From positions 1-10,956 of the forward strand of contig CAYHKY010000056.1 in the NCBI GenBank assembly GCA_964357355.1: a stretch of 10,956 nt of DNA. Reading direction: 5' to 3'. The notes below the pieces were generated by a model, which was not told where the DNA came from, made no database searches, and saw nothing but the letters and a program-made list of their open reading frames with translations. Source of the stretch: CAYHKY01 sp964357355 (GTDB taxonomy: Bacteria; Patescibacteriota; Microgenomatia; UBA10105). Each line of letters begins with the position of its first letter. The stretch's first letter is position 1. Positions 1 to 5,560 of the stretch are shown piece by piece. The position numbers were made by a program, and so were the translations under genes.

Positions 1-1073
1 ATGCAAATGAAATGGAGCAGGGTATGGCTGTAAAAAAATACCAGGATTTAAGTCTTGATCCTGCTTTACCGCTTTTTAATCGGGCTGTAGGCGGTGTATA
101 TCCGCCGGGTTCAGTATTTAAAATTGTTCCTTCCATTGCAGCTCTTGAGTCAAAAGTGATTACCGGGGAAACAGTATATGAGGATACAGGTATTCTGCGC
201 GTGAACCAATTTAGTTTCAGTAATTGGTACTTTTCACAATACGGTAAAACCGAAGGATTTGTGGATCTTCGCAAAGGTATAGCCAGAAGCAACGATATAT
301 TTTTTTACCGTTTAGGCGAGGCAACCGGGGATATAGGGATTGCCGCGTGGGGTAAAAAATTGGGTTTGGGCGAAAAGTCAGGAATAGAATTAACCGGAGA
401 AGCCGAAGGGATTATGCCTGACAGAAATTGGCGTAAAACAGTCCGTAACCAGGAGTGGTATTTGGGTGACACTTACCATTTAGCTATCGGGCAAGGGGAT
501 CTGCAGGTGACGCCCTTGCAAATAAACCGCCTCACGGGGGTAATCGCCGGTGGCGGAGTGTTGTGCAAGCCGACACTTTTAAAAGTCGCTGGTTTACCAG
601 TTGGTGCTCAGGGAATGTCGCCTGATGCAGGCAGATGCAAAGATCTAGGAATTAAAAAGGAAACACTTAAATTAATTACTGACGGTATGGAACGTGCTTG
701 TTCCAATGATGGCGGCTGGGGATATCAGGGAACAGGATGGCCGCTTTTTGATTTTACTGTGATGCAGGAAGAATTAGGTGATGCCAAAGGAACAGGTATT
801 AGGAAGCGCGTGCCCGTAGCATGTAAAACCGGAACCGCGGAATTTGGTGACCCCAATGGTCAGACTCATGCATGGTTTACCGCTTTTGCCCCGATACCAG
901 AGTCGGTCGCGGGCGGACACGGCACGGGGCAGGCACCAAATTCTGAAAATATTCCGATGATTATCGGAGATCCGGAAATAGTTGTTACTGTATTTGTGGA
1001 AAAAGGCGGTGAAGGATCTTCAGTTGCCGGCCCGATTGCCAAAAAAGTGTTGGAGGAGTGGTTCAGGAGATAG
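1..1073 (+). CDS. mrdA: Penicillin-binding protein 2 (peptidoglycan DD-transpeptidase), 3' part
   Basis: This is the transpeptidase domain of a class B penicillin-binding protein, which cross-links stem peptides of peptidoglycan outside the membrane during cell elongation. The reading frame is open from base 3 leftward, so the gene starts outside the window. The membrane anchor and dimerisation domain are not visible, and the ATG at 12 is internal. Counting from that ATG, the serine acyl-enzyme motif SVFK is at 34-37, the SND triad motif at 93-95 and KTGTAE at 272-277. The GQGDLQVTPLQ stretch before KTG is typical of PBP2. All catalytic motifs are intact and the frame ends at TAG. The last 110 bp are duplicated 2,048 bp downstream. 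The linker before that shared tail differs from the second copy, as if the 3' end had been exchanged. PBP2 (mrdA) is preferred over PBP3/FtsI, but the missing N-terminus leaves some doubt. Confidence 0.9.
   Translation, partial: ANEMEQGMAVKKYQDLSLDPALPLFNRAVGGVYPPGSVFKIVPSIAALESKVITGETVYEDTGILRVNQFSFSNWYFSQYGKTEGFVDLRKGIARSNDIFFYRLGEATGDIGIAAWGKKLGLGEKSGIELTGEAEGIMPDRNWRKTVRNQEWYLGDTYHLAIGQGDLQVTPLQINRLTGVIAGGGVLCKPTLLKVAGLPVGAQGMSPDAGRCKDLGIKKETLKLITDGMERACSNDGGWGYQGTGWPLFDFTVMQEELGDAKGTGIRKRVPVACKTGTAEFGDPNGQTHAWFTAFAPIPESVAGGHGTGQAPNSENIPMIIGDPEIVVTVFVEKGGEGSSVAGPIAKKVLEEWFRR
961..1070 (+). repeat. Direct repeat, left copy (3' end of the PBP2 gene)
   Basis: These 110 bp match 3009-3118 at 108 positions, at a constant offset of 2,048 bp. 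The two differences are T/C at 964 versus 3012 (Ile to Thr) and T/C at 1050 versus 3098 (silent Leu codon). Identity stops at the stop codon, TAG here and TGA in the right copy. The repeat brackets the segment carrying the unknown 347-aa gene and the DUF6883/DUF4926 operon. Confidence 0.95.
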
Positions 1074-1099
1074 ATACCTTTGTATCGTATCCACTCCTC
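1053..1099. repeat. Inverted repeat spanning the PBP2 stop codon
   Basis: GAGGAGTGG at 1053-1061, inside the last codons of PBP2, is perfectly complemented by CCACTCCTC at 1091-1099. A smaller hairpin lies inside: GATAC at 1073-1077 with GTATC at 1082-1086. The right arm is missing after the second PBP2 tail at 3118, so it belongs to the DNA joined to the left copy. It could form an RNA stem-loop that ends or protects the PBP2 transcript. No T-run follows, so it is not a classical intrinsic terminator. It could also mark the insertion border. Confidence 0.5.
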
Positions 1100-1121
1100 A
1101 CCTGACGAGAACATTCTATCC

Positions 1122-1150
1122 TTGACAGAAGTTAAGACCTATAGTATTAT
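1122..1150 (+). promoter_or_regulatory. Near-consensus sigma-70-type promoter for the 347-aa gene
   Basis: A perfect -35 box TTGACA (1122-1127) and a -10 box TATTAT (1145-1150, five of six) are separated by exactly 17 bp. Transcription should begin around 1157, right at an ATG at 1158 and 38 bases before the ATG at 1195. It is the strongest promoter match in the window, so the cargo gene appears independently expressed rather than dependent on read-through from PBP2. Confidence 0.7.
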
Positions 1151-1157
1151 ATACAAC

Positions 1158-1214
1158 ATGGTCGTAGAAAATGCGTCATCAGCGTCAGAATTAGATGCCT
1201 TACCAACGGGTTAA
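1158..1214 (+). CDS. 18-codon leader ORF overlapping the start of the 347-aa gene
   Basis: An ATG sits at the predicted transcription start and opens 18 codons (begins MVVENASS, ends LPTG) before TAA at 1212-1214, overlapping the next gene's start in another frame. Two readings are possible. It may be the true N-terminus of the downstream protein, separated by a one-base frameshift between about 1195 and 1214. Or it may be a short leader ORF whose translation leads to re-initiation at 1195. The exact coincidence of ATG with the predicted start site favours its being translated. Nothing about the peptide itself was recognised. Confidence 0.3.
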   Translation: MVVENASSASELDALPTG

Positions 1215-2238
1215 AGCTATTCTAAGTGAACCTGGTGTTCCATGCTATGTACGGGCAGCAAATGCTTTAGGATATTTACAGGATGCCCAATATCCAAACT
1301 CTAGCAATTATTGGGTCGCGTTAATAACTTCCCCTACCCGCAGCCTTGCTCATGCTGGTATTGTCACCCAAGACGGAAAAATTATTGTACCTGGTTATAA
1401 TGATCTACCAACTTTTATTGCTCCTATAACGTTTACTCCTAGCTCTGAAATTCATTTTGATTCTCCTGATAGTCACTCTTGGCAAGTTTTTTTAGTAGGA
1501 TCTGATCCTCAGGTTGCAAAAGCAAGTATTGAATATAGAAATCGCCTCATTGCTTTAGAGAAATCTCCTGGGGATGTAAGTCCAGTAGACATTCATGCAC
1601 TGCGGTCTAAGACAGCACAAGAGTTACAAAGACATACAGGGCATTTTGGTAACAACCTTCTCCTTTGCCATAGTCAATTAGAAATACGATTGTTATCAGA
1701 AAAAGAAGCAAATCAAATTGATGCGCATTACGCAGATGAAATGTTACTTTCACCTGAAAGTGTCCTTGATGCACTTCGTCCATCTATGCAAGGAATGGTT
1801 GTCGAATTTCAACAAAGAGACGTTCAAAAATGGATACCTATTATTACTGGCTTTTTTAGTGCTGAAATATATCCAGCTTTTGTTCGGGAACTGGCTGATT
1901 TACTTCCAGTTACATTTCAAGATTGGAAATACAAAAAAGCACTGGCGACGGGGTTAATTGCAACAAGTAAACGTCTCGGCGTTGACTGGAGTCATCCCAT
2001 TGGAGTTGTTAAAAGACATTTGCAGCTGGTACATTCTTTTCGTGAAGAAACACTCTATTTAATTGCAAGACACTCAAATTTAGTTGGTCGTGAAGATTTC
2101 ACGTCTGAAGCTCATATGGATAGATTACGAAGAGCATTGCGCATCATTGCCAATGTGTATAAACGAGAAGATTCTCCGTGGGCACCTCGACCATTTAAAT
2201 TCAATCTCCCTGTGGTTGACTCATCCATTGTACTATAA
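1195..2238 (+). CDS. Uncharacterised 347-aa protein, cargo of the repeat-bounded segment
   Basis: I do not recognise this protein. It has no signal peptide or membrane segment and looks cytosolic. Residues 1-120 look mixed, with several short beta-like stretches (VALITSP, GKIIVPGY, WQVFLVGS). Residues 135-330 look mainly helical and are rich in charged and His/Arg residues, including a C-terminal KRHLQLVH and an RRALRIIANVYKRE stretch. The ATG at 1195 is the first possible start in this frame because a TAG directly precedes it. No clear ribosome-binding site is present, and an overlapping 18-codon ORF begins at 1158, so the true N-terminus may be longer. A strong promoter lies at 1122-1150. 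The gene converges on the DUF6883/DUF4926 operon, whose last stop codon is 54 bases away. The function is unknown. Its place between repeated PBP2 ends and its independent promoter suggest accessory cargo. Confidence 0.75.
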   Translation: MPYQRVKAILSEPGVPCYVRAANALGYLQDAQYPNSSNYWVALITSPTRSLAHAGIVTQDGKIIVPGYNDLPTFIAPITFTPSSEIHFDSPDSHSWQVFLVGSDPQVAKASIEYRNRLIALEKSPGDVSPVDIHALRSKTAQELQRHTGHFGNNLLLCHSQLEIRLLSEKEANQIDAHYADEMLLSPESVLDALRPSMQGMVVEFQQRDVQKWIPIITGFFSAEIYPAFVRELADLLPVTFQDWKYKKALATGLIATSKRLGVDWSHPIGVVKRHLQLVHSFREETLYLIARHSNLVGREDFTSEAHMDRLRRALRIIANVYKREDSPWAPRPFKFNLPVVDSSIVL

Positions 2239-2292
2239 ATATATAGACGTAACTAATAGTTCGTTACTCTGAGATTATGGTTTATGAGAAGC

Positions 2293-2520
2293 TTATGCAG
2301 TTGCGAATTCACGAGCATGGAGAATTTCTCCACGGGCTAGCGTGCGTACATCTTTTGAATTCAAAGTAAGCAGTGCTATCGTTTTTCCTTCTCCAGTTAC
2401 GAACTCTACCTCAAAAGCCTCGTCATCGTATGTATGAACTACAGCTCCCAAGTCACCTTCTTTTAGGCCATGCTTTTTAATATCATGTGCGAGTACTACT
2501 ATATCTAATTCCTCTACCAT
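2293..2520 (-). CDS. DUF4926-like small protein
   Basis: A 75-residue soluble protein with the hallmarks I associate with DUF4926: an N-terminal LDIVVLAHD segment (residues 5-13), HGLKEGDLGAVV (17-28), a YDDEAFEVEFV strand pair and a closing IALLTLNSKDV. These suggest a small SH3-like beta barrel. Its biochemical role is not established. It starts at ATG 2520-2518 with an AGAGG ribosome-binding site eight bases upstream (2529-2533). It is the second gene of an operon: the DUF6883-like gene ends 24 bases before its start, and a TATAAT (2549-2544, minus strand) overlapping that gene's stop codon might give it an extra promoter. The two families are often neighbours as far as I recall, which suggests functional pairing, for example as partner or antidote. 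That role is an inference. Confidence 0.75.
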   Translation of the reverse strand: MVEELDIVVLAHDIKKHGLKEGDLGAVVHTYDDEAFEVEFVTGEGKTIALLTLNSKDVRTLARGEILHAREFATA

Positions 2521-2544
2521 ATTTTTTACCTCTAACTTTGGTTA

Positions 2545-2877
2545 TTATACAGGATATGCTGTCACAAATCGAGGGTATTTTTGATTTGGTTCAAGTATCC
2601 ATATAGTTTGTATTTTAACTTTTGTACTCTTAGGTGTATTTATCACAGCCCCGATTAAATACTTTGTACCGAAAGGCGAAGAAATTTTTTCATCCACGTT
2701 TTTAGATTGGGCAATTTTTCGTAGTGTTTTTTCCAATAGTTCGACATTTAGTTCAGTGTACCCGAGCGAACGAAAATATTTGGCTTTGAACTTTCCGATG
2801 ACGTGTGTTTCAGAAAGTAAATATTTAAGCAGTTTAGTTTTTGGAATAATCGCGTTTTTGCCTGTTGGCAATTTCAT
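2545..2877 (-). CDS. DUF6883-like protein
   Basis: A 110-residue protein starting MKLPTG, the usual opening of the DUF6883 family as I know it. Other visible family features are GKFKAKYFRSLGY at 28-40, FGTKYLIGAV at 69-78, TIWIL at 91-95 and PRFVTAYP at 102-109. The family's molecular activity is not established. The frame stays open upstream to beyond 3100, but that extension is the antisense of the stranded PBP2 tail and cannot be real. Methionines at 2901 and 2883 are alternative starts adding eight or two residues. The start at 2877 is chosen because it gives the family's usual length. A TATACT at 2894-2889 is a possible -10 box, which would make the transcript nearly leaderless. It is the first gene of a two-gene operon with the DUF4926-like gene. 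Confidence 0.75.
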   Translation of the reverse strand: MKLPTGKNAIIPKTKLLKYLLSETHVIGKFKAKYFRSLGYTELNVELLEKTLRKIAQSKNVDEKISSPFGTKYLIGAVINTPKSTKVKIQTIWILEPNQKYPRFVTAYPV

Positions 2878-2935
2878 GTACATGTATAAGTATATTATCA
2901 TGAAAAAACGTGAATAAGTTCTTCTTTTCAGATCT

Positions 2936-3121
2936 TGGTTTACCGCATTTACGCCCTTGCCCGCCGCAGCTCTGACGAAGACGGGTTCATCCGAATTAGA
3001 TTCAACAATTACCGGAGATCCGGAAATAGTTGTTACTGTATTTGTGGAAAAAGGCGGTGAAGGATCTTCAGTTGCCGGCCCGATTGCCAAAAAAGTGCTG
3101 GAGGAGTGGTTCAGGAGATGA
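2936..3121 (+). pseudogene. 5'-truncated PBP2 C-terminus (stranded 3' end of mrdA)
   Basis: Reading from TGG at 2936, 61 codons plus TGA form a PBP2 C-terminus starting WFTAFTPLP, which aligns to WFTAFAPIP at 873 of the intact gene. The last 110 bp before the stop codon are nearly identical to 961-1070. The stretch between (2963-3008) encodes a different and shorter linker than the intact gene. There is no start codon, promoter or catalytic motif, so it cannot make a working enzyme. The stop codon lies one base from the stop of the convergent GT2 gene, which suggests that this is the original end of the chromosomal PBP2 gene. A deleted tandem PBP2 paralogue is the main alternative. Confidence 0.85.
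3009..3118 (+). repeat. Direct repeat, right copy (PBP2 tail)
   Basis: Right-hand copy of the 110-bp direct repeat, with 108 of 110 positions identical to 961-1070. It lies at the end of the truncated PBP2 fragment, directly before the convergent GT2 gene. Homologous recombination between the copies would remove 2,048 bp, taking out all three cargo genes, and would restore a single intact PBP2 gene. Confidence 0.95.
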
Positions 3122-3122
3122 T

Positions 3123-3872
3123 CTAGTGGGTGAAATTTGTTGCAGGTAAGATGCGGGCTTTTAACAAATAACCGTTGATATACCAAGAGCGTTTTAAAGT
3201 GTTCAGAATCAAAGGCTGACGGCGGAATTTACGAAAAGAAAATAAACAGTTGACTTTAAGTGTTGGGTCAAAATAAATCTTTGTCCCTCTTGTTCCTAAC
3301 CGGACAGAGAATTCTATATCCTCTGCCATAATGACACTGGTTAACTTCTCATCAAAACCCCCGCTTTTAATAAACACTTTTTTTTTGATTGCAAAATTAC
3401 CACTCCAAAAAGCCTGGACGCCTGAAACAAGTTTGGTAAAGCGAAAATACCAGGTAAAATAATTTAAAGTATCGGTGAGCCAGTGGACCCACGGTCCTGC
3501 ATCAATCATCACCGGTGGTCCGGCAATCACATCAAGATCTGGATAGTTATTTAATTTTTCTTGAATATGTTGAATATAGGTAAAAGACGGCCTGGTATCG
3601 GCATCAAGAAAAATAAGCAGCTCTCCCCGGGAATTCCTGGCACCCGTATTTCTTGCAGCAGACGCACCTTTTCGTGTTTCAGATATTACCCGAACTGGGT
3701 ATTTTTCGGCGATTTTTTTCGTTCTGTCAGTCGAATTGTTATCAACAACAATAACTTCGTATGGGGTTTTTGTGGTCTGGTTTAGTATCCCCGAGAGACA
3801 TTCTGCCAAACACTTTTCTTCATTATGGGCAGGAATGATGACGGAAATATACGGGTAGTTAATATTCTTCAT
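3123..3872 (-). CDS. Family 2 (GT-A fold) glycosyltransferase
   Basis: A 249-residue inverting glycosyltransferase that would transfer a sugar from a nucleotide-sugar donor. The N-terminal SVIIPAHNEE (residues 10-19) and VVDNNSTD (42-49) form the nucleotide-binding half. RKGASAARNTGA is at 67-78, and the metal-binding DAD (DXD) is at 90-92. The acceptor half has SGGFDE at 170-175 and ED at 184-185, the likely catalytic-base region. No membrane helix is evident, so it probably acts at the cytosolic membrane face. The ATG at 3872 is preferred because MKNINYP leads directly into the fold and a promoter lies 20-50 bases upstream. A GTG at 3911 would add 13 unusual hydrophobic residues and would lie upstream of that promoter's start site. 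It is divergent from the next glycosyltransferase and convergent with the PBP2 remnant. Donor and acceptor cannot be read from the sequence. Confidence 0.88.
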   Translation of the reverse strand: MKNINYPYISVIIPAHNEEKCLAECLSGILNQTTKTPYEVIVVDNNSTDRTKKIAEKYPVRVISETRKGASAARNTGARNSRGELLIFLDADTRPSFTYIQHIQEKLNNYPDLDVIAGPPVMIDAGPWVHWLTDTLNYFTWYFRFTKLVSGVQAFWSGNFAIKKKVFIKSGGFDEKLTSVIMAEDIEFSVRLGTRGTKIYFDPTLKVNCLFSFRKFRRQPLILNTLKRSWYINGYLLKARILPATNFTH

Positions 3873-3887
3873 ACACCTGAAGTTTAC

Positions 3888-3902
3888 TATAATCGCTATA
3901 AT
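3888..3902 (+). promoter_or_regulatory. Two tandem TATAAT boxes facing the plus-strand glycosyltransferase
   Basis: Perfect -10 hexamers occur at 3888-3893 and 3897-3902, but neither has a good -35 box at the right distance. They overlap the minus-strand GT2 promoter, so the divergent genes could share control. Transcription from here would give a leader of about 90-100 bases before the ATG at 3999. An AT-rich intergenic region yields such hexamers by chance, so support is modest. Confidence 0.3.
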
Positions 3903-3927
3903 AGTTACCACTTATAAAATATGTCAG
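3898..3927 (-). promoter_or_regulatory. Candidate promoter for the GT2 gene
   Basis: On the minus strand, CTGACA (3927-3922, five of six to the -35 consensus) and TATTAT (3903-3898, five of six) are separated by 18 bp. Transcription would start near 3891 and give a leader of about 19 bases before the ATG at 3872. This supports that start over the GTG at 3911. Confidence 0.45.
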
Positions 3928-3989
3928 AGCTTGTTCGTTCCGGCCGTTATTTTATTAAACAAAACGAACAGCATAAAAAACCTCAGTAG
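3921..3989 (+). CDS. Possible 22-codon upstream ORF in the glycosyltransferase leader
   Basis: ATG at 3921 opens 22 codons (begins MSELVRSG, ends HKKPQ) and stops at TAG 3987-3989, nine bases before the next gene's ATG. The stop overlaps the AGGG (3988-3991) that would serve as that gene's ribosome-binding site, which would allow translational coupling. It has no recognised domain. An ORF this short is easily explained by chance, so this is only a candidate. Confidence 0.2.
   Translation: MSELVRSGRYFIKQNEQHKKPQ
3932..3970. repeat. Dyad in the divergent glycosyltransferase intergenic region
   Basis: TGTTCGTT (3932-3939) and AACGAACA (3963-3970) are perfect 8-bp inverted arms. They extend by a further GC pair across a one-base bulge. 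The 23-base spacer contains the small palindrome CGGCCG (3941-3946). It could fold as a hairpin in the leader of the plus-strand gene or act as an operator for both divergent genes. No T-run follows, so it is not a terminator. Confidence 0.45.
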
Positions 3990-3998
3990 GGTACGTAT

Positions 3999-5423
3999 AT
4001 GCTAAACGAACTGGGTCTATCTACAATCAAAGAGAAACCCCATTCATCACGCTCGGTCCTTGCAGTCCATTTCAAACTTCACGGTGGAGATGGAGTGTCA
4101 CTTCAATCCCAACTGCTACGAAATTCATTACGTCATAATTTTTATGATATTTACGAATGTTGTGCAGATTTACCCGCAAACTTCCAAGGATTAAAATTAC
4201 CTGAAATATCTTACCAATCCGCAGAAGCTGTTGATCTTAGGCGAAGTATATTTAACCCAACAAACAACGTATTTGAAGGAGAACTATTAACTCGACTAAA
4301 TTTGCAACATGCTGTTATTCGAAAGTCAGTAGAGCGATTTATTGATGAAAATCATATTCCGGCAATTCATATCCATAACATCCTGTCACTTCCTTATAAC
4401 GTAGCTGCAACAGTTGCTTTTTATGATATTGCGAAAAATCGTCCGGACCTGCAAATCATCGCGCATCACCACGACTTAATTTTTGAAAACCGTCAACATA
4501 TTTTTCCCACACCCAAATTTCCTGTTATCGCAGACCGTTTAAATGAAGCATTACTTCCTAATCTACCCAATATTAAACACGTCACTATAAACAGTATAGC
4601 AGCAGCAAATTTACAAACAGAAAAAGACATTCAAGCAACAATTGTTCCGGATGGATTTGATTTCGAAATGTCCGGCCAAGAAAAAAGTGTAAACAACAGA
4701 TTCCGGGAATTAGCCGGTATTGACCGGAACGATTTAATTATAGGTGTCATGACGCGATTTGTACCTCGTAAAGCAATAGAGTTTGCGGTTCAGTTTGTAT
4801 GTGCACTTCAACAGAAGCGTTCAAAACTGGAGAATATACCTGGTGGTATAGGACCACAAAGGAGAAATTTTACTGCGGAAAATGCCATCATTTTACTTTT
4901 ACCTCAACATGAGGATCGTACAGATAATAGTCATTATTTTGACGCTATTAAAAATTACGCTGCACAACTGGGGATAAAAATCGTCGAAGCAGAAAATTTA
5001 GTTGAATCAGACATAATAAACAACGGTCATGCATTAGATAAAATCTCGTTTTATGATGTCTATCCTGAACTCGATATAGTCTGTTATCCCACGACGCAAG
5101 AAGGTTTTGGAAACCAGTTATTAGAGGCCATCGCCCTCGCGGGTACCGTACCAGTGGTGTTCGAATACCCCGTTTTTCGCAAAGATATCGCGCAATATGT
5201 TCCCCATATCGTTTCTCTTGGCGATACTTATTTTGCAAATGACACTATTTCCGAGCTAAAAATTCTCCCGAACAGTGTTATTGAACGAGCAGTAAATATA
5301 TCAATTCAATATCTTCTTGATCCTGATTTGGCATATAGATATAGTCAGGAAAATTTCCGACTCGCGAAATCAAAATTTGATATCAAATTAGTGTCAGAAC
5401 AATTTGCAAAAATGATAGGATAA
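3999..5423 (+). CDS. GT4-like (GT-B fold) glycosyltransferase
   Basis: A 474-residue retaining glycosyltransferase with a two-lobed GT-B fold. The N-terminal acceptor lobe carries GGDGVSLQS (residues 29-37) and HHHDLIFENR (156-165). The C-terminal donor lobe starts near residue 246 with TRFVPRKAIEFAVQF (252-266). The donor-binding EX7E motif is EGFGNQLLE at 368-376. The GGxDGVS opening and the TRxVPRKxIE motif resemble enzymes of the mannosylglucosylglycerate-synthase type, which build small glycosides, but this is an impression from motifs and no donor can be assigned. No membrane segment is evident. The ATG at 3999 has a modest AGGG ribosome-binding site seven bases upstream. The start is also supported by the stop codon of a small upstream ORF. 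Long spacer segments (about 275-292 and 333-350) make it longer than a minimal GT4 enzyme. It converges on the second GT4 gene. Confidence 0.8.
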   Translation: MLNELGLSTIKEKPHSSRSVLAVHFKLHGGDGVSLQSQLLRNSLRHNFYDIYECCADLPANFQGLKLPEISYQSAEAVDLRRSIFNPTNNVFEGELLTRLNLQHAVIRKSVERFIDENHIPAIHIHNILSLPYNVAATVAFYDIAKNRPDLQIIAHHHDLIFENRQHIFPTPKFPVIADRLNEALLPNLPNIKHVTINSIAAANLQTEKDIQATIVPDGFDFEMSGQEKSVNNRFRELAGIDRNDLIIGVMTRFVPRKAIEFAVQFVCALQQKRSKLENIPGGIGPQRRNFTAENAIILLLPQHEDRTDNSHYFDAIKNYAAQLGIKIVEAENLVESDIINNGHALDKISFYDVYPELDIVCYPTTQEGFGNQLLEAIALAGTVPVVFEYPVFRKDIAQYVPHIVSLGDTYFANDTISELKILPNSVIERAVNISIQYLLDPDLAYRYSQENFRLAKSKFDIKLVSEQFAKMIG

Positions 5424-5493
5424 TAATCATGTATCAATAAAATTAAACCAAATCCCTGATAGTGGTTAAGGTTGTGGACAGCTTCTAATTTGC

Positions 5494-5510
5494 AATAATT
5501 TAGAATTATT
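5494..5510. terminator. AT-rich hairpin between convergent glycosyltransferase genes
   Basis: AATAATT (5494-5500), loop TAG and AATTATT (5504-5510) form a perfect 7-bp stem in the 137-bp gap between two convergent genes. The stem has no G-C pair and no T-run follows on either strand, so it is a weak candidate for a bidirectional stop. I see nothing else in this gap. Confidence 0.25.
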
Positions 5511-5560
5511 CCTACCGTGTTGGGAGATTGCGGTTATCACTCTACCAACTATGTCGTCAA

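Noticed and set aside
866..1114. Minus-strand open frame across the end of PBP2
   Set aside because: It is the antisense of a conserved PBP2 tail, and the same antisense peptide appears at the second copy. No start signal or family support.
2249..2267. GTAAC/GTTAC hairpin between the convergent cargo genes as a terminator
   Set aside because: Only a 5-bp stem with a nine-base loop and no T-run; within chance expectation for AT-rich DNA.
1718..2272. Two short plus-strand frames overlapping the end of the 347-aa gene
   Set aside because: They lie in another frame within a longer gene with a good promoter and have no recognisable features.
1074..2935. Insertion sequence or integrase-driven element in the repeat-bounded segment
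   Set aside because: No transposase or integrase, no terminal inverted repeats at both ends and no short target duplication were found; only the long PBP2-derived direct repeat supports mobility.
2878..3186. Long N-terminal extension of the DUF6883-like protein
   Set aside because: The extension is antisense to the stranded PBP2 fragment and reaches into the GT2 3' end. The family begins at MKLPTG-like sequence, so the start at 2877 is used.
4948..5238. Minus-strand frame inside the plus-strand GT-B gene
   Set aside because: It overlaps the conserved EX7E region of the real gene, so it is a shadow frame.
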